64,000 bases of DNA, from assembly GCF_000243075.1 (NCBI RefSeq), contig NC_016745.1, forward strand, positions 377,501 through 441,500, in the 5' to 3' direction. This stretch comes from Oceanimonas sp. GK1 (GTDB lineage Bacteria > Pseudomonadota > Gammaproteobacteria > Enterobacterales > Aeromonadaceae). Below, piece after piece: positions 1 to 12,216 of the stretch. Within the stretch, counting starts at the first letter, position 1, and the number at the start of each line of letters is the position of its first letter. Under the pieces are notes generated by a model, which was not told where the DNA came from, searched no databases, and saw only the letters and a list, made by a program, of their open reading frames with translations. The position numbers and the translations under genes are program-made.

Positions 1-79
1 CCAGGGCCGGCGCCAGCATGGTGACGCTGAACAGGGCAACCAGAATACCCACGATACGGATGATGGAGCGAATATGCAT
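1..79 (-). CDS. trkH: TrkH potassium uptake protein, N-terminal fragment (cut by window edge)
   Basis: Only the first 26 codons are inside the window. They begin MHIRSIIRIVG and run into a hydrophobic segment (ILVALFSVTMLAPAL), which matches the first membrane helix of TrkH, the K+-translocating subunit of the Trk system in the inner membrane. It lies 21 bp downstream of yigZ on the same strand, and the yigZ-trkH order is the usual enterobacterial and Vibrio arrangement, so it is probably co-transcribed. The assignment rests on the short N-terminus plus context. Confidence 0.8.
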   Translation of the reverse strand, partial: MHIRSIIRIVGILVALFSVTMLAPAL

Positions 80-100
80 GCTTGTTCCAAAGCTCGAATG

Positions 101-721
101 TCAATCGGTGATCGGGCGTGGGATCACCCTTCCCTGAGTCCTGTCTTTTACCTGCCGTATCAGGCTGTCGAGCAGCCGAATATCGACCCGCAGCACGCCG
201 CTGACCACAGCACCGTAATCCACCTGCTCCCACTCGGCGCCGCTTTGCGCCAGCAGGTTTTCAAGCTGGGCCATGTCGCTGTAGTCGGCACAGAGTGCCA
301 GCCGCCCCTCTATCACTTTTTCCATGGTGGGCAGCTCGGCCAGGGCACCGCCTACCGAGCTGCCATAGGCCCGTACCAGGCCACCGGTGCCCAGCTTGAT
401 GCCGCCGAAATAACGCACCACCACGGCGGTGATCTCGCCAATACCAGAACCCTGTAACTGGGCCAGCATGGGTTTGCCGGCGGTGCCCGAGGGTTCGCCG
501 TCATCGCTGAACCCCAACACCTGAGAGTCGCTTGGCGCACCCGCAATAAACGCCGAGCAATGGTGCCCGGCGCCGGGGTATTCGCTTCGCAGCCGCTCAA
601 TAAAGGCCTTGGCCGCCTCCACATTGGGCGTGTGTGCCAGGCAGGCAATAAAGCGACTTTTCTTGATTTCCTGCTCCCACACCACGGAAGCCGCCGGAAC
701 AAGATAGGGGGAAGCGGTCAT
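101..721 (-). CDS. yigZ: YigZ / IMPACT family protein
   Basis: A 206-residue protein of the UPF0029/IMPACT family, the usual length for YigZ. The N-terminal half carries the family signature around residues 45-75 (YPGAGHHCSAFI, then SDDGEPSGTAGKP), followed by VVRYFGGIKLGTGGLVRAY at about residues 100-120. A second ferredoxin-like domain follows. The molecular role in bacteria is not settled; eukaryotic IMPACT/Yih1 proteins regulate translation through Gcn1. The gene precedes trkH and is divergent from fadB, as in related gammaproteobacteria, where pepQ often lies between yigZ and fadB. pepQ is absent here. Confidence 0.9.
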   Translation of the reverse strand: MTASPYLVPAASVVWEQEIKKSRFIACLAHTPNVEAAKAFIERLRSEYPGAGHHCSAFIAGAPSDSQVLGFSDDGEPSGTAGKPMLAQLQGSGIGEITAVVVRYFGGIKLGTGGLVRAYGSSVGGALAELPTMEKVIEGRLALCADYSDMAQLENLLAQSGAEWEQVDYGAVVSGVLRVDIRLLDSLIRQVKDRTQGRVIPRPITD

Positions 722-810
722 GAGTCGTCCCTGAACGGTACTTGCCGGCGCGGTTCACGCCGGTATCGATACAACAAGGCCGGCCATCATAGCACAGTTG
801 ACCCTGGACG

Positions 811-911
811 ATGCCGGGCAAGGATCACTCCCTTCACATTTAAACAGGCGTTTTAAAACACATTGAAAAGTGCCTGTTTACTGTCCATAGTGATTCCATT
901 ATGCCCGGTGA
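811..911. repeat. Nested interrupted palindrome in the yigZ-fadB divergent spacer
   Basis: Three inverted repeats share nearly the same centre (about 860). The outer one is CCGGGCA (814-820) with TGCCCGG (902-908). The middle one is ATCACT (824-829) with AGTGAT (889-894). The inner one is TAAACAGGC (841-849) with GCCTGTTTA (872-880), and it extends inward through two G-T pairs to TTTT/AAAA (852-854 with 867-869). As RNA the inner part is a 14-pair hairpin. As DNA it places two regulator half-sites over the fadB promoter. Confidence 0.7.
839..891 (+). promoter_or_regulatory. Candidate fadBA promoter with PsrA-like operator
   Basis: A plausible sigma70 promoter is TTGAAA (863-868), 17 bp, CATAGT (886-891). 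Just upstream, AAAC-AGGC-GTTT (842-853) has the AAAC-N4-GTTT dyad reported for PsrA/fatty-acid regulators of gammaproteobacteria. A second half-site GTTTAC lies between the promoter boxes. Regulation by acyl-CoA or fatty acid is inferred from this and from the gene, not shown. Confidence 0.4.
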
Positions 912-950
912 TATTCGGCGCCGCGTCGGGGAATTCAAGGAGACACTGGT

Positions 951-4273
<3,323 letters not shown>

Positions 4274-4349
4274 GGGGGAAAGAGTGAAGGGTTGACCATT
4301 TTTTCGGCAGCATTAAGATAGGCGGGTTTTTACGATCTGGTAGACCGAT

Positions 4350-4595
4350 ATGACCCTTTCCCTTTCCGATGCCCACCACCAGCTGGATGCCACCGGCCTG
4401 CGCTGCCCGGAGCCGGTGATGATGGTGCGTAAACAGGTGCGCACCATGGCCGCCGGCGAGACCCTGCTGATCACCGCCGACGATCCGTCCACCACCCGGG
4501 ACATTCCCAGTTTCTGCCGCTTTATGGACCACCAGTTGCTGTCCAGCCAGGTGGAGCGACTGCCCTACCAGTTCCTGATCCAGAAAGGTAACTGA
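4350..4595 (+). CDS. tusA: Sulfurtransferase TusA
   Basis: An 81-residue SirA/TusA-family protein. It has the diagnostic [13 protein letters not shown] motif at residues 11-23, whose cysteine accepts persulfide sulfur from IscS and passes it down the TusBCD-TusE relay to MnmA for 2-thiolation of tRNA wobble uridine. The conserved DDPST motif follows at about residues 44-48. It has its own 76-bp upstream spacer and so may not belong to the fadBA operon. The hairpin just after its stop codon has no T-run. Confidence 0.95.
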   Translation: MTLSLSDAHHQLDATGLRCPEPVMMVRKQVRTMAAGETLLITADDPSTTRDIPSFCRFMDHQLLSSQVERLPYQFLIQKGN

Positions 4596-4600
4596 ACCGC

Positions 4601-4623
4601 GAGCGGGCGCACGCAGCCCGCTC
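4601..4623. terminator. Stable hairpin after tusA (no T-tract)
   Basis: GAGCGGGC (4601-4608) pairs perfectly with GCCCGCTC (4616-4623) around a 7-nt loop. It is not followed by a T-run, so it may be a weak terminator or an mRNA-stabilising hairpin rather than a strong intrinsic terminator. Confidence 0.4.
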
Positions 4624-4668
4624 CGACAAACTGCTATGCTGGGCTCCCCCCCGTTTGCCGGAGCCCCC

Positions 4669-5592
4669 ATGCTGGACGTTATTCATGCCCTTGGCCCCCT
4701 GTTCCTGCTGATCCTGGCCGGCGTCGTGCTGCGCCGATTGCGTTTTCCCGACGATCAGTTCTGGCCCGGAGCAGAGCGTTTCATTTATTTTCTGCTGTTT
4801 CCGGCCATGCTGATCAGTACCCTGGCCACCGCCGACTTCAGTCAGGTGGCCTTTGGCGGCATGATCGGCCTGCTGGGCACCCTGCTGCTGTTGCTGGCGG
4901 CCGTGCTCTGGCTGCAGCGCCATCGGCTGGGCCCGGATCCTGCCTCGTTCAGCTCGGTATTTCAGGGTTCCCTGCGCTTCAACACCTATGTCGGCCTGGC
5001 CGGGGCTGCTGCCCTCTACGGCGACGCCGGTATCACCGCCGCCGCCGTGGCCATTGCGGTGATGGTGCCCCTGGTCAATATTCTTTGCGTACTGATGTTC
5101 GTGGCCAACGACGGTCAAGGCACACCGAGCCTGTGGCGCGCCCTCAAGGCGCTGATACGAAACCCCCTGTTGCTCGCCTGTGTCGCCGGCATCGCGCTCA
5201 ACCTCAGCGGCATCGGCCTGCCCGGCTGGAGCCGGGATACCCTGGCCCTGGCCGGCAAGGCGGCGCTGCCACTGGGCTTGATCGCCGTCGGCGTGGCGCT
5301 GCAACCCAGGGCACTGCGCGGCACCGGTGCGGCCTTCTGGCAGACCTGTGGCATCAAGTTCGGCCTGCTGCCCTTGTTCGCCCTGCTCAGTGGCGGCGTG
5401 CTCGGGCTGGGACAGGTAGAGCTGGGCGTGGTGGTGCTGTTCACCGCCCTGCCCACCGCCACCTCGTCCTACATTCTGGCCCGGCAGATGGGGGGCAATG
5501 CCCCGCTGATGGCCGCCATCATTACCGGCCAGACCCTGCTCGCCATGGCCGTGCTGCCGGTATGGATGGCACTGCTGACACTGATGCAATAA
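4669..5592 (+). CDS. AEC family transporter (auxin efflux carrier type)
   Basis: A very hydrophobic 307-residue protein with about ten predicted membrane segments in two halves, of the AEC/membrane transport protein family (YfdV-like). Members export or exchange organic anions such as malate or auxin-like compounds; the substrate here cannot be read from sequence. The start was set at the ATG preceded by GGAG at a 5-bp distance. An in-frame ATG 33 bp earlier would add a non-membrane stretch and lacks a clear ribosome-binding site. It is followed directly by a strong bidirectional terminator. Confidence 0.82.
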   Translation: MLDVIHALGPLFLLILAGVVLRRLRFPDDQFWPGAERFIYFLLFPAMLISTLATADFSQVAFGGMIGLLGTLLLLLAAVLWLQRHRLGPDPASFSSVFQGSLRFNTYVGLAGAAALYGDAGITAAAVAIAVMVPLVNILCVLMFVANDGQGTPSLWRALKALIRNPLLLACVAGIALNLSGIGLPGWSRDTLALAGKAALPLGLIAVGVALQPRALRGTGAAFWQTCGIKFGLLPLFALLSGGVLGLGQVELGVVVLFTALPTATSSYILARQMGGNAPLMAAIITGQTLLAMAVLPVWMALLTLMQ

Positions 5593-5620
5593 AAAATGCC
5601 CGCATTTTGCGGGCATTTTT
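5592..5620. terminator. Bidirectional terminator between AEC transporter and OmpA-like gene
   Basis: AAAAATGCCCGC, a 4-nt loop and GCGGGCATTTTT form a near-perfect stem flanked by an A-tract on one side and a T-tract on the other. It can therefore terminate both the plus-strand transporter and the minus-strand lipoprotein gene, which converge here. Confidence 0.9.
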
Positions 5621-5643
5621 CATCATTATGCAGCGCTCTTCGC

Positions 5644-6294
5644 TTAACCCATGGGGCTCAGGGTAATTTCCACCCGGCGGTTCTGGGCCCGGCCCTGCTC
5701 GGTGGCGTTGCTGGCGATGGGCTGGCTGAAGCCCACACCGCGAATGTTGAAGCGGTTGGCGGCAGCGCCCTGGCTTATCAGGAACTGACCCACGGTAGCG
5801 GCACGGCGCTCAGACAGAGTCTGGTTATGGCTGGCGGAGCCGGTGTTGTCGGTGTGGCCCACCACGTTTACCCAGGTCTTGTCATACTCCTTCAGCACCA
5901 TGGCCACACCGCTCAGGGTGTTGTAGAAGCTGGGAGACAGCTCGGCGCTGTCGACCGCAAAGGTCACGTTGCTGGGCATGTTGAGGATGATCTGGTCGCC
6001 ATTGCGGCTTACGCTGACGCCGGTGCCCTGCATGCGATCCCGCAGTTTGGCTTCCTGTACGTCCATGTAGTAGCCCACGCCGCCGCCCAAGGCCGCGCCA
6101 CTGGCGGCACCGATCAAAATGCCTTTTTCACGATCGCTGGAGCTGGCGGACGCGCCGCCGATCACCGCGCCGGCCAGGGCACCAATGCCACTGCCAATGG
6201 CGGCCTTGGAGGTCTGACGCTCGCCGGTGTAGGGGTTGGTGGTACAGGCGGACAGAGCCAGTGCCGCCGTCACGGCCAAGCAAATCTTTTTCAT
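5644..6294 (-). CDS. OmpA family outer-membrane lipoprotein (YiaD-like)
   Basis: A 216-residue lipoprotein. The signal peptide ends in the lipobox LSAC (Cys at about residue 17). A glycine-zipper region follows at residues 32-75 (repeated GxxxG: GSGIGALAGAVIGG, GAASGAALGGG). The OmpA-like peptidoglycan-binding domain is at about residues 105-215 (FAVDSAEL, VVGHTDNTGS, LSERRA, NRRVEI). It should sit in the outer membrane and hold the peptidoglycan. The layout is that of E. coli YiaD, a multicopy suppressor of a bamB phenotype, but the specific role here is inferred. Confidence 0.88.
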   Translation of the reverse strand: MKKICLAVTAALALSACTTNPYTGERQTSKAAIGSGIGALAGAVIGGASASSSDREKGILIGAASGAALGGGVGYYMDVQEAKLRDRMQGTGVSVSRNGDQIILNMPSNVTFAVDSAELSPSFYNTLSGVAMVLKEYDKTWVNVVGHTDNTGSASHNQTLSERRAATVGQFLISQGAAANRFNIRGVGFSQPIASNATEQGRAQNRRVEITLSPMG

Positions 6295-6378
6295 TATTAA
6301 TCCCGTTTAACAAGCACAAGTAACCGACAATATAGCCTTGCCCCCCTCCATAAACCAAGCTCGGATTGAGGCTGATGG

Positions 6379-6948
6379 TCAACCGCTGACGTGTTCGGGA
6401 TGACAATGACAGCTAAGCAGGTGATCGTTCACCATGCCGGTGGCCTGCATAAAGGCGTAACAGCTGGTGCTGCCCACAAAGGCAAAGCCCCGCTGCTTGA
6501 GCGCCCGGGCCATGGCGTCCGACTCGGGCGTGGTCACCGGTACCGCGCCGGCCTCGCTCCAGCGGTTGATCACCGGCTCCCCACCCACAAAACCCCACAG
6601 CCAGCGACTGAAATCGATGCCTTCCTGCTGCATGGCCAGGTAGGCCCGCGCATTGGTGATAATGGACTCGATTTTGCGCCGGTTGCGCACTATGCCGGGG
6701 TTTTGCATCAACCGCTCCACCTCCCTCGGCGTAAAGTTCACCAGCCGTTCCGGCTCAAAGCCCGCAAAGGCTTCCCGGTAGGCGGGAATTTTGCACAAAA
6801 TGGTAAACCAGCTCAGGCCCGCCTGCTGGCCGTCCAGACACAGCTTTTCAAACAGCGCCCGGCCGTCGTACTCGGGCACGCCCCATTCTTGATCGTGATA
6901 AGCAAGGTAACGCGGGTCCTGATTGACCCAGGGGCAGCGCAGCACCAT
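6379..6948 (-). CDS. tag: DNA-3-methyladenine glycosylase I
   Basis: A 189-residue base-excision repair enzyme that removes 3-methyladenine from alkylated DNA. The zinc ligands of the Tag family are present: Cys and His near the N-terminus (RCPWV, YHDQEWG) and the C-terminal pair in NDHLLSCHCHP. The HhH-like core has FEKLCLDGQQAGLSW. The chosen ATG has GGAGAG just upstream; a longer frame exists but would place the start inside the divergent glyQ promoter. Divergent from glyQS. Confidence 0.95.
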   Translation of the reverse strand: MVLRCPWVNQDPRYLAYHDQEWGVPEYDGRALFEKLCLDGQQAGLSWFTILCKIPAYREAFAGFEPERLVNFTPREVERLMQNPGIVRNRRKIESIITNARAYLAMQQEGIDFSRWLWGFVGGEPVINRWSEAGAVPVTTPESDAMARALKQRGFAFVGSTSCYAFMQATGMVNDHLLSCHCHPEHVSG

Positions 6949-6991
6949 GGCAGCTCTCCAATTCAGCCTATATTCACACCGGACCAGCGGG

Positions 6992-6997
6992 TATACT
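6992..6997 (+). promoter_or_regulatory. Possible -10 element of the glyQS promoter
   Basis: TATACT lies 52 bp before the glyQ ATG in the tag-glyQ divergent spacer. No good TTGACA-like -35 is seen at 16-18 bp, so the assignment is weak. Confidence 0.35.
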
Positions 6998-7048
6998 CGG
7001 TAGCCTAGTTTCACTCAGCAAACGCACCTATATCAAGGCGCTATCATC

Positions 7049-7960
7049 ATGCAAAAATTCGATATCACTACCTTTCAGGGTCTGATCCTCACTCTGCAGG
7101 ATTACTGGGCCCGTCAGGGCTGCACCGTGGTGCAGCCGCTGGACATGGAAGTGGGTGCCGGCACCTCCCACCCCATGACCTGCCTGCGGGCCATCGGCCC
7201 CGAGCCGATGGCCGCCGCCTATGTGCAGCCTTCCCGCCGTCCCACCGACGGCCGTTACGGCGAAAACCCCAACCGGCTGCAGCACTACTACCAGTTTCAG
7301 GTGATGATCAAGCCGTCGCCCGACAACCTGCAGGAGCTGTATCTGGGCTCACTCGAGGCACTGGGTCTGGATCCTCAGGTACATGATATCCGCTTCGTGG
7401 AAGACAACTGGGAAAACCCCACCCTGGGCGCCTGGGGCCTGGGCTGGGAAGTCTGGCTCAACGGCATGGAAGTGACCCAGTTCACCTACTTCCAGCAGGT
7501 GGGCGGCCTGGAATGCAAGCCGGTCACCGGCGAGATCACCTATGGCCTGGAGCGTCTGGCCATGTACATTCAGGGCGTGGACTCGGTCTACGATCTGGTG
7601 TGGTGCGACGGCCCCCTGGGCAAGACCACCTACGGTGACATCTTTCACCAGAACGAGGTGGAACAGTCCACCTACAACTTCGAGCACGCCGACGTCGACT
7701 TCCTGTTTGGCTTTTTCGAGCAGTGCGAAAAGGAATGCCAGCGGCTGCTGGAGTTGGAGCAGCCCCTGCCCCTGCCCGCCTACGAGCGCATTCTCAAGGC
7801 CGGCCACGCCTTTAACCTGCTGGATGCCCGCAAGGCCATCTCGGTCACCGAGCGTCAGCGCTACATACTGCGTATTCGCACCCTGACCAAGGCCGTCGCC
7901 GAAGCCTACTATGCATCCCGCGAGGCCCTCGGTTTCCCCATGTGCAAAAAAGAAGGATAA
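7049..7960 (+). CDS. glyQ: Glycine--tRNA ligase alpha subunit
   Basis: A 303-residue alpha subunit of the tetrameric bacterial glycyl-tRNA synthetase, which carries the class II aminoacylation core. Recognisable blocks include [18 protein letters not shown] at the N-terminus, [11 protein letters not shown], and ERLAMYIQG. Only four bases separate it from glyS, so the two subunits are translated from one mRNA. Confidence 0.98.
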   Translation: MQKFDITTFQGLILTLQDYWARQGCTVVQPLDMEVGAGTSHPMTCLRAIGPEPMAAAYVQPSRRPTDGRYGENPNRLQHYYQFQVMIKPSPDNLQELYLGSLEALGLDPQVHDIRFVEDNWENPTLGAWGLGWEVWLNGMEVTQFTYFQQVGGLECKPVTGEITYGLERLAMYIQGVDSVYDLVWCDGPLGKTTYGDIFHQNEVEQSTYNFEHADVDFLFGFFEQCEKECQRLLELEQPLPLPAYERILKAGHAFNLLDARKAISVTERQRYILRIRTLTKAVAEAYYASREALGFPMCKKEG

Positions 7961-7964
7961 GGGC

Positions 7965-10034
7965 ATGGCAGAACAGAATTTCCTGGTAGAGATCGGTACC
8001 GAAGAGCTGCCGCCCAAGGCGTTGCGCAGCCTGGGCCAGGCCTTTGCCGACAACCTGCAAAACGAACTGAACGGCGCCGACCTGGCCTTTGCTTCCATCC
8101 GCTGGTTCGCCGCCCCGCGCCGCCTGGCGGTGCAGGTAACCGCTCTGGCCGCCGCCCAGCCCGACAAGCAGGTCGAAAAGCGCGGCCCTGCCGTGCAGGC
8201 CGCCTTTGATGCCGACGGCAACCCCACCAAGGCCGCCGAGGGCTGGGCCCGGGGCAACGGCATCACGGTTGAACAGGCCGGCCGGCTGAAAACCGACAAG
8301 GGCGAATGGCTGGTGCACGTGGCCGACATTCAGGGCAAGCCCGCCGCCGAGCTGCTGCCCGCCATGGTGGAGCAGGCCCTGAGCAAACTGCCGATCCCCA
8401 AGGCCATGCGCTGGGGTGACAAGACCACCCAGTTTATTCGTCCGGTGCACACCCTCACCCTGCTGCTGGGCGAACAGCTGCTGCCCGCCACCATTCTGGG
8501 CGTGGACTCTGCCCGCACCATTCGCGGCCACCGCTTTATGGGCGAGCAGGCATTCCAGCTGGATCATGCCGACCACTACCTTGAGCAACTGGAAGAGCGC
8601 GGCCGCGTGCTGGCCGACTTTGAGCGCCGCAAAGCCATCATTGAAGCCGGCGTGAAAGAAGCCGCCGCCGTGGTGGGTGGCGTGGCCGATCTGGACGACG
8701 ATCTGCTGGAAGAAGTCACCTCCCTGGTGGAATGGCCGGTGGTGCTGACCGCCTCCTTTGAGGAAGAGTTCCTCAAGGTGCCGGCCGAAGCCCTGGTGTA
8801 CACCATGAAGGGGGATCAGAAGTACTTCCCGGTGTACGACGCCAGCGGCAAGCTGCTGCCCAAATTTATCTTCGTGACCAACATCGAGTCCAAGGATCCG
8901 AGCCAGATCGTACAGGGCAACGAGAAGGTGGTGCGCCCGCGCCTGGCCGACGCCGAGTTCTTCTTCAACACCGACCGCAAGAGCACCCTGGCGTCCCGTC
9001 TGGATCTGCTCGACAAGGTACTGTTCCAGCAGCAACTGGGCACGGTGAAGGAAAAGTCCGAGCGCATCAGCGCCCTGTCCAGCTATGTGGCCGCCGCCAT
9101 CGGGGCCGATCAGGCGCTGGCCGAACGGGCCGGTCTGCTGTCCAAGTGCGACCTGGTCACCAACATGGTGTTTGAATTCACCGACACCCAAGGCGTCATG
9201 GGCATGCACTACGCTCGCCACGACGGCGAGCCGGAAGCCGTGGCCCTGGCCCTGAAGGAGCAGTATCAGCCGCGCTTTGCCGGTGACTCACTGCCCGGTC
9301 AGGACGTGTCCGCCGCCGTGGCCTTGGCCGACAAGCTGGATACCCTGGTGGGCATCTTCGGCATTGGTCAGGCGCCCAAGGGAGACAAGGATCCCTTCGC
9401 CCTGCGCCGGGCCGCCCTGGGTGCCCTGCGTATCATCGTGGAAAAAGGCTACCAGCTCGACCTGCTGATGCTGATCGATCAGGCCCGCGCCCTTTACGGT
9501 CACAAGATCTCCAACGAAAGCGTGGCCGACGAGGTGCTGGAATTCATGCTGGGCCGCTTCCGCGCCTGGTATCAGGATGCCGGTTATGGCGTGGACGTGA
9601 TCCAGGCCGTGCTGGCCCGCCGCCCCACCCGTCCCGCCGATTTCGACGCCCGGGTGAAGGCGGTGAGTGCCTTCCGCGAGCTGGATGCCGCCGCCGCCCT
9701 GGCCGCCGCCAACAAGCGGGTAGGCAATATTCTGGCCAAGTTCGAAGGGGATATTCCTGCCGAGGTGAACACCGCTCTGCTGCAGGACGAGGCCGAGCAG
9801 GTGCTGGCCGCTCAGGTGGCCGAGCTGGCCGAGCGCCTGGCCCCGCTGTTTGCCGCCGGCGACTACAGCCAGGCCCTGGCCGAGCTGGCCGCCCTGCGTG
9901 AAAGCGTGGATGCCTTCTTTGATCAGGTGATGGTGATGGCCGAGGACGAGGCCGTTCGCCTCAACCGTCTGGCCCTGCTCAACCAGCTGCGTAACCTGTT
10001 CCTGCGCGTGGCCGATATTTCTCTGCTGCAGTAA
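7965..10034 (+). CDS. glyS: Glycine--tRNA ligase beta subunit
   Basis: A 689-residue beta subunit of glycyl-tRNA synthetase, matching the E. coli length. It supplies tRNA recognition and carries an HD-like fold and a C-terminal anticodon-binding (DALR-like) domain. It opens with the typical [15 protein letters not shown]. The start is the ATG four bases after the glyQ stop; an upstream in-frame ATG lies inside glyQ and is not supported. A strong terminator follows. Confidence 0.98.
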   Translation: MAEQNFLVEIGTEELPPKALRSLGQAFADNLQNELNGADLAFASIRWFAAPRRLAVQVTALAAAQPDKQVEKRGPAVQAAFDADGNPTKAAEGWARGNGITVEQAGRLKTDKGEWLVHVADIQGKPAAELLPAMVEQALSKLPIPKAMRWGDKTTQFIRPVHTLTLLLGEQLLPATILGVDSARTIRGHRFMGEQAFQLDHADHYLEQLEERGRVLADFERRKAIIEAGVKEAAAVVGGVADLDDDLLEEVTSLVEWPVVLTASFEEEFLKVPAEALVYTMKGDQKYFPVYDASGKLLPKFIFVTNIESKDPSQIVQGNEKVVRPRLADAEFFFNTDRKSTLASRLDLLDKVLFQQQLGTVKEKSERISALSSYVAAAIGADQALAERAGLLSKCDLVTNMVFEFTDTQGVMGMHYARHDGEPEAVALALKEQYQPRFAGDSLPGQDVSAAVALADKLDTLVGIFGIGQAPKGDKDPFALRRAALGALRIIVEKGYQLDLLMLIDQARALYGHKISNESVADEVLEFMLGRFRAWYQDAGYGVDVIQAVLARRPTRPADFDARVKAVSAFRELDAAAALAAANKRVGNILAKFEGDIPAEVNTALLQDEAEQVLAAQVAELAERLAPLFAAGDYSQALAELAALRESVDAFFDQVMVMAEDEAVRLNRLALLNQLRNLFLRVADISLLQ

Positions 10035-10060
10035 GCCGCCGGATTGTTCCGTATCTCAAG

Positions 10061-10085
10061 GCCCCGCACCTGCGGGGCTTTTTTT
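10061..10085 (+). terminator. Intrinsic terminator after glyS
   Basis: GCCCCGCA, a 2-nt loop and TGCGGGGC form a perfect GC-rich hairpin, followed by seven T residues. Confidence 0.93.
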
Positions 10086-10117
10086 GTACTCTTCTGCACC
10101 CACTCTTTTTGTTTTCC

Positions 10118-10128
10118 TGGTCTTACCA
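10118..10128. promoter_or_regulatory. GntR/FadR-type operator candidate TGGTCTTACCA
   Basis: A TGGT-N3-ACCA dyad, the core recognised by FadR-subfamily GntR regulators (PdhR, LldR, GlcC, FadR). It lies about 60 bp before the ABM-fold gene. A similar dyad precedes glcD in this window. No GntR regulator gene is present locally. Confidence 0.35.
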
Positions 10129-10187
10129 ATAACGGAGAGATTTGTGTTAATACTTAATGTGACTCAACTCGCACAAGGACGATGCCG

Positions 10188-10529
10188 ATGATCAAGGTCA
10201 TTATTGAACGCCGGGTGGCGGAAGGGCTGGAAACCGTTTACCAGGACACCATTCGTAACCTGATGCTGCAGATTACGGAGCGCCCCGGGTTTCTCAAGGG
10301 GGACGCCTACCGGGACGTACACCATCCCAACCACTTCTACGTGATTTCCAACTGGCAAAGTATCGAAAGCTGGGAGCACTGGCAGCATTCCCCGGAGCGT
10401 CAGCGCATGCTCAGTGAGCTGGCGCCGCTGTTGGAGCAGGATGAAAAGTGCACGGTGCTGGCACTGAAGGTCAGCTACGAAGCCAAGCCCTCCAAATTTG
10501 CCCGCCCGACCCAAACCTATACCTACTGA
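10188..10529 (+). CDS. Antibiotic biosynthesis monooxygenase (ABM) fold small protein
   Basis: A 113-residue single-domain protein of dimeric alpha-beta barrel type. It has the ABM hallmarks: an N-terminal beta strand (IKVIIERRV), RPGFLKGDAYRD, HFYVISNWQSIESWEHWQ, and a C-terminal beta strand. Such proteins include cofactor-free quinol monooxygenases, haem-degrading enzymes and proteins of unknown function; the substrate cannot be told here. The second ATG was chosen because AAGGA lies 8 bp before it (only 2 bp before the first ATG). It is a single gene followed at once by a parS site. Confidence 0.75.
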   Translation: MIKVIIERRVAEGLETVYQDTIRNLMLQITERPGFLKGDAYRDVHHPNHFYVISNWQSIESWEHWQHSPERQRMLSELAPLLEQDEKCTVLALKVSYEAKPSKFARPTQTYTY

Positions 10530-10539
10530 GCTCATGCCC

Positions 10540-10563
10540 TCCCTGTTTCACGTGAAACAGGGA
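10540..10563. other. parS: parS centromere site (perfect consensus, intergenic)
   Basis: The 16-bp sequence TGTTTCACGTGAAACA at 10544-10559 equals the bacterial chromosomal parS consensus bound by ParB (Spo0J). Here it is embedded in a longer perfect 24-bp palindrome. It sits in the spacer between the ABM gene and avtA, about 10.6 kb from the dnaA start. parAB itself is not in the window; it usually lies downstream of mnmE-mnmG. This is sequence identity to a known consensus, and occupancy is inferred. Confidence 0.9.
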
Positions 10564-10663
10564 GTTTTCCACGCAGCAAGGCGCTGCCCCGTCCGGTCGA
10601 CACCACTGGCAATATCGGATACCGTGAAGGTTTCGCAACCGTATCGCAATTGGTAGCTCGCTC

Positions 10664-11917
10664 ATGGAATTTTCAGCGTTTGGACAGAAGTTTACCCGTC
10701 ACTCCGGCATCACCCAGCTGATGGACGATCTCAACCAGGGCCTCACCGCCCCCAATACCATCATGCTGGGCGGCGGCAACCCGGCCGCCATTCCCGAGGT
10801 GATGGCCTACCTGGACAGCCAGGCCCAGGGCCTGCTGAAAACCGGAGCACTGCTGAAAGCCATTGCCAACTACGATGGCCCCCAAGGGAAAGACAGCTTT
10901 ATTCAGGCGCTGGCCGAGCTGTTGTCCAGCGAGTTGGGCTGGCCGGTAGGCCCCGAAAACATCGCCCTGACCAACGGCAGCCAGACCGCCTTCTTTTACC
11001 TGTTCAACCTCCTGGCGGGTGAATTTGCCGATGGCCGCAAAAAGAAAGTGCTGTTTCCGCTGGCGCCGGAGTACATCGGCTACGGTGACAGCGCGCTGGA
11101 CGAAGATCACTTTGTGGCCTGCAAGCCGGAAATCCGCCGTCTTGAAAACGGCCTGTTCAAATACTACGTGGACTTCGACCGGCTGGACGTGGGCGACGAC
11201 ATTGGCCTTATCTGTGTGTCCCGGCCCACCAACCCCACCGGCAACGTGCTTACCGACGAGGAAATCCGCCACCTGGATCAGATTGCTCAAGACAAGGGCA
11301 TTCCGCTGCTGATCGACAACGCCTACGGCACGCCCTTTCCCAACATCATTTTCAGTGACGCCACCCCCTTCTGGAACGACAACACCATACTGTGCATGAG
11401 CCTGTCGAAACTGGGCCTGCCCGGGGTCCGCTGCGGCATCGTGATCGCTAATCCCACCATAGTGCAGGCCATCACCAACATCAGCGGCATCGTCAACCTG
11501 GCCCCCGGCAGCCTGGGGCCGGCCCTGACCCTGCCGATGATTCAGAACCGCGACATCATTCGCCTGAGCAACGACGTCATCAAACCCTTCTACCAGGCCA
11601 AGGCACAACAGGCAGTGGCCTGGCTGCAGCAGGCCATTCCCCTGCCCCAGTTCCATATTCACAAGCCGGAAGGCGCGCTGTTTCTGTGGCTGTGGTTTGA
11701 AGACTTACCGGTACACTGCCAGGAGCTGTATCAGCGCCTCAAGCAAAAAGGCCTGCTGGTGGTGCCCGGGCATTACTTCTTTCCGGGCATTGAAGACGAT
11801 AACTGGGCCCACAGCAAGCAGTGCATTCGCCTGAACTATGCCCAGCCGGAAGCGGACGTAAAAGCCGGGATCGACATTCTGGCGAAGGAAGTACTGGCGA
11901 TTTACGGTGAGTCCTGA
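10664..11917 (+). CDS. avtA: Valine--pyruvate aminotransferase AvtA
   Basis: A 417-residue PLP-dependent class I/II aminotransferase that interconverts valine plus pyruvate with 2-ketoisovalerate plus alanine. The N-terminus (FGQKFTRHSGITQLMDDLN, GGGNPAAIPEV) is specific to AvtA. The PLP lysine is in SLSKLGLPGVRCG (about residue 249), and NPTGN and DNAYG blocks are present. It stands alone, with no clear terminator until the hairpin beyond the palindromic spacer. ilvD is 1.4 kb away on the other strand, a loose thematic link to valine biosynthesis. Confidence 0.96.
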   Translation: MEFSAFGQKFTRHSGITQLMDDLNQGLTAPNTIMLGGGNPAAIPEVMAYLDSQAQGLLKTGALLKAIANYDGPQGKDSFIQALAELLSSELGWPVGPENIALTNGSQTAFFYLFNLLAGEFADGRKKKVLFPLAPEYIGYGDSALDEDHFVACKPEIRRLENGLFKYYVDFDRLDVGDDIGLICVSRPTNPTGNVLTDEEIRHLDQIAQDKGIPLLIDNAYGTPFPNIIFSDATPFWNDNTILCMSLSKLGLPGVRCGIVIANPTIVQAITNISGIVNLAPGSLGPALTLPMIQNRDIIRLSNDVIKPFYQAKAQQAVAWLQQAIPLPQFHIHKPEGALFLWLWFEDLPVHCQELYQRLKQKGLLVVPGHYFFPGIEDDNWAHSKQCIRLNYAQPEADVKAGIDILAKEVLAIYGES

Positions 11918-11935
11918 CCCAAACTCGCTTGCAGA

Positions 11936-12075
11936 GCAGTGCAAGGTCGAGCATAGCGCCCACCCCACCGACACGCTTCGAGCCCTTCCGTGGGCCGCTC
12001 GGCAAATGCCATCCATGGCATTTGATCGGTCGGTGGAGCGGTTCCCTTTGCTCTCCCCTCAAGCACTTGCACTGC
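11936..12075. repeat. Imperfect palindromic element 1 in avtA downstream spacer
   Basis: GCAGTGCAAG (11936-11945) and CTTGCACTGC (12066-12075) form a perfect 10-bp outer inverted repeat. Inside are CCGCTC (11995-12000) with GAGCGG (12036-12041), alternatively CCACCGAC (11965-11972) with GTCGGTGG (12029-12036). At the centre is a hairpin AAATGCCA-tcca-TGGCATTT (12004-12023). No gene is supported here; the region looks like a structured RNA or a small non-autonomous repeat. Confidence 0.6.
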
Positions 12076-12114
12076 CTGCCGGTTTTACAGAAGCGCCGCA
12101 ACTGCTGGAAAGGA

Positions 12115-12216
12115 GGTTAAGAGGAACTGCTCCAGCGTACCCTCTGCGCCAGGGATGGCGCAGTGGAGCCCCCATGGATGGGTTTACGGCGTGTCGCTGG
12201 AGAAGGCCTCTTAACC
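12115..12216. repeat. Branched palindromic element 2 in avtA-hsp20 spacer
   Basis: The outer stem is GGTTAAGAGG (12115-12124) with CCTCTTAACC (12207-12216). The second stem is CTCCAGCG (12130-12137) with CGCTGGAG (12195-12202). Within it is a perfect tetraloop hairpin CTGCGCCA-ggga-TGGCGCAG (12144-12163), and a small CCCAT-gg-ATGGG hairpin lies around 12171-12183. The fold predicted by eye is a multi-branch structure of about 102 nt with no open reading frame of known type. Confidence 0.65.

Noticed and set aside
7911-7964. Upstream start for glyS
   Set aside because: It lies inside glyQ, while the ATG four bases after the glyQ stop gives the conserved N-terminus.
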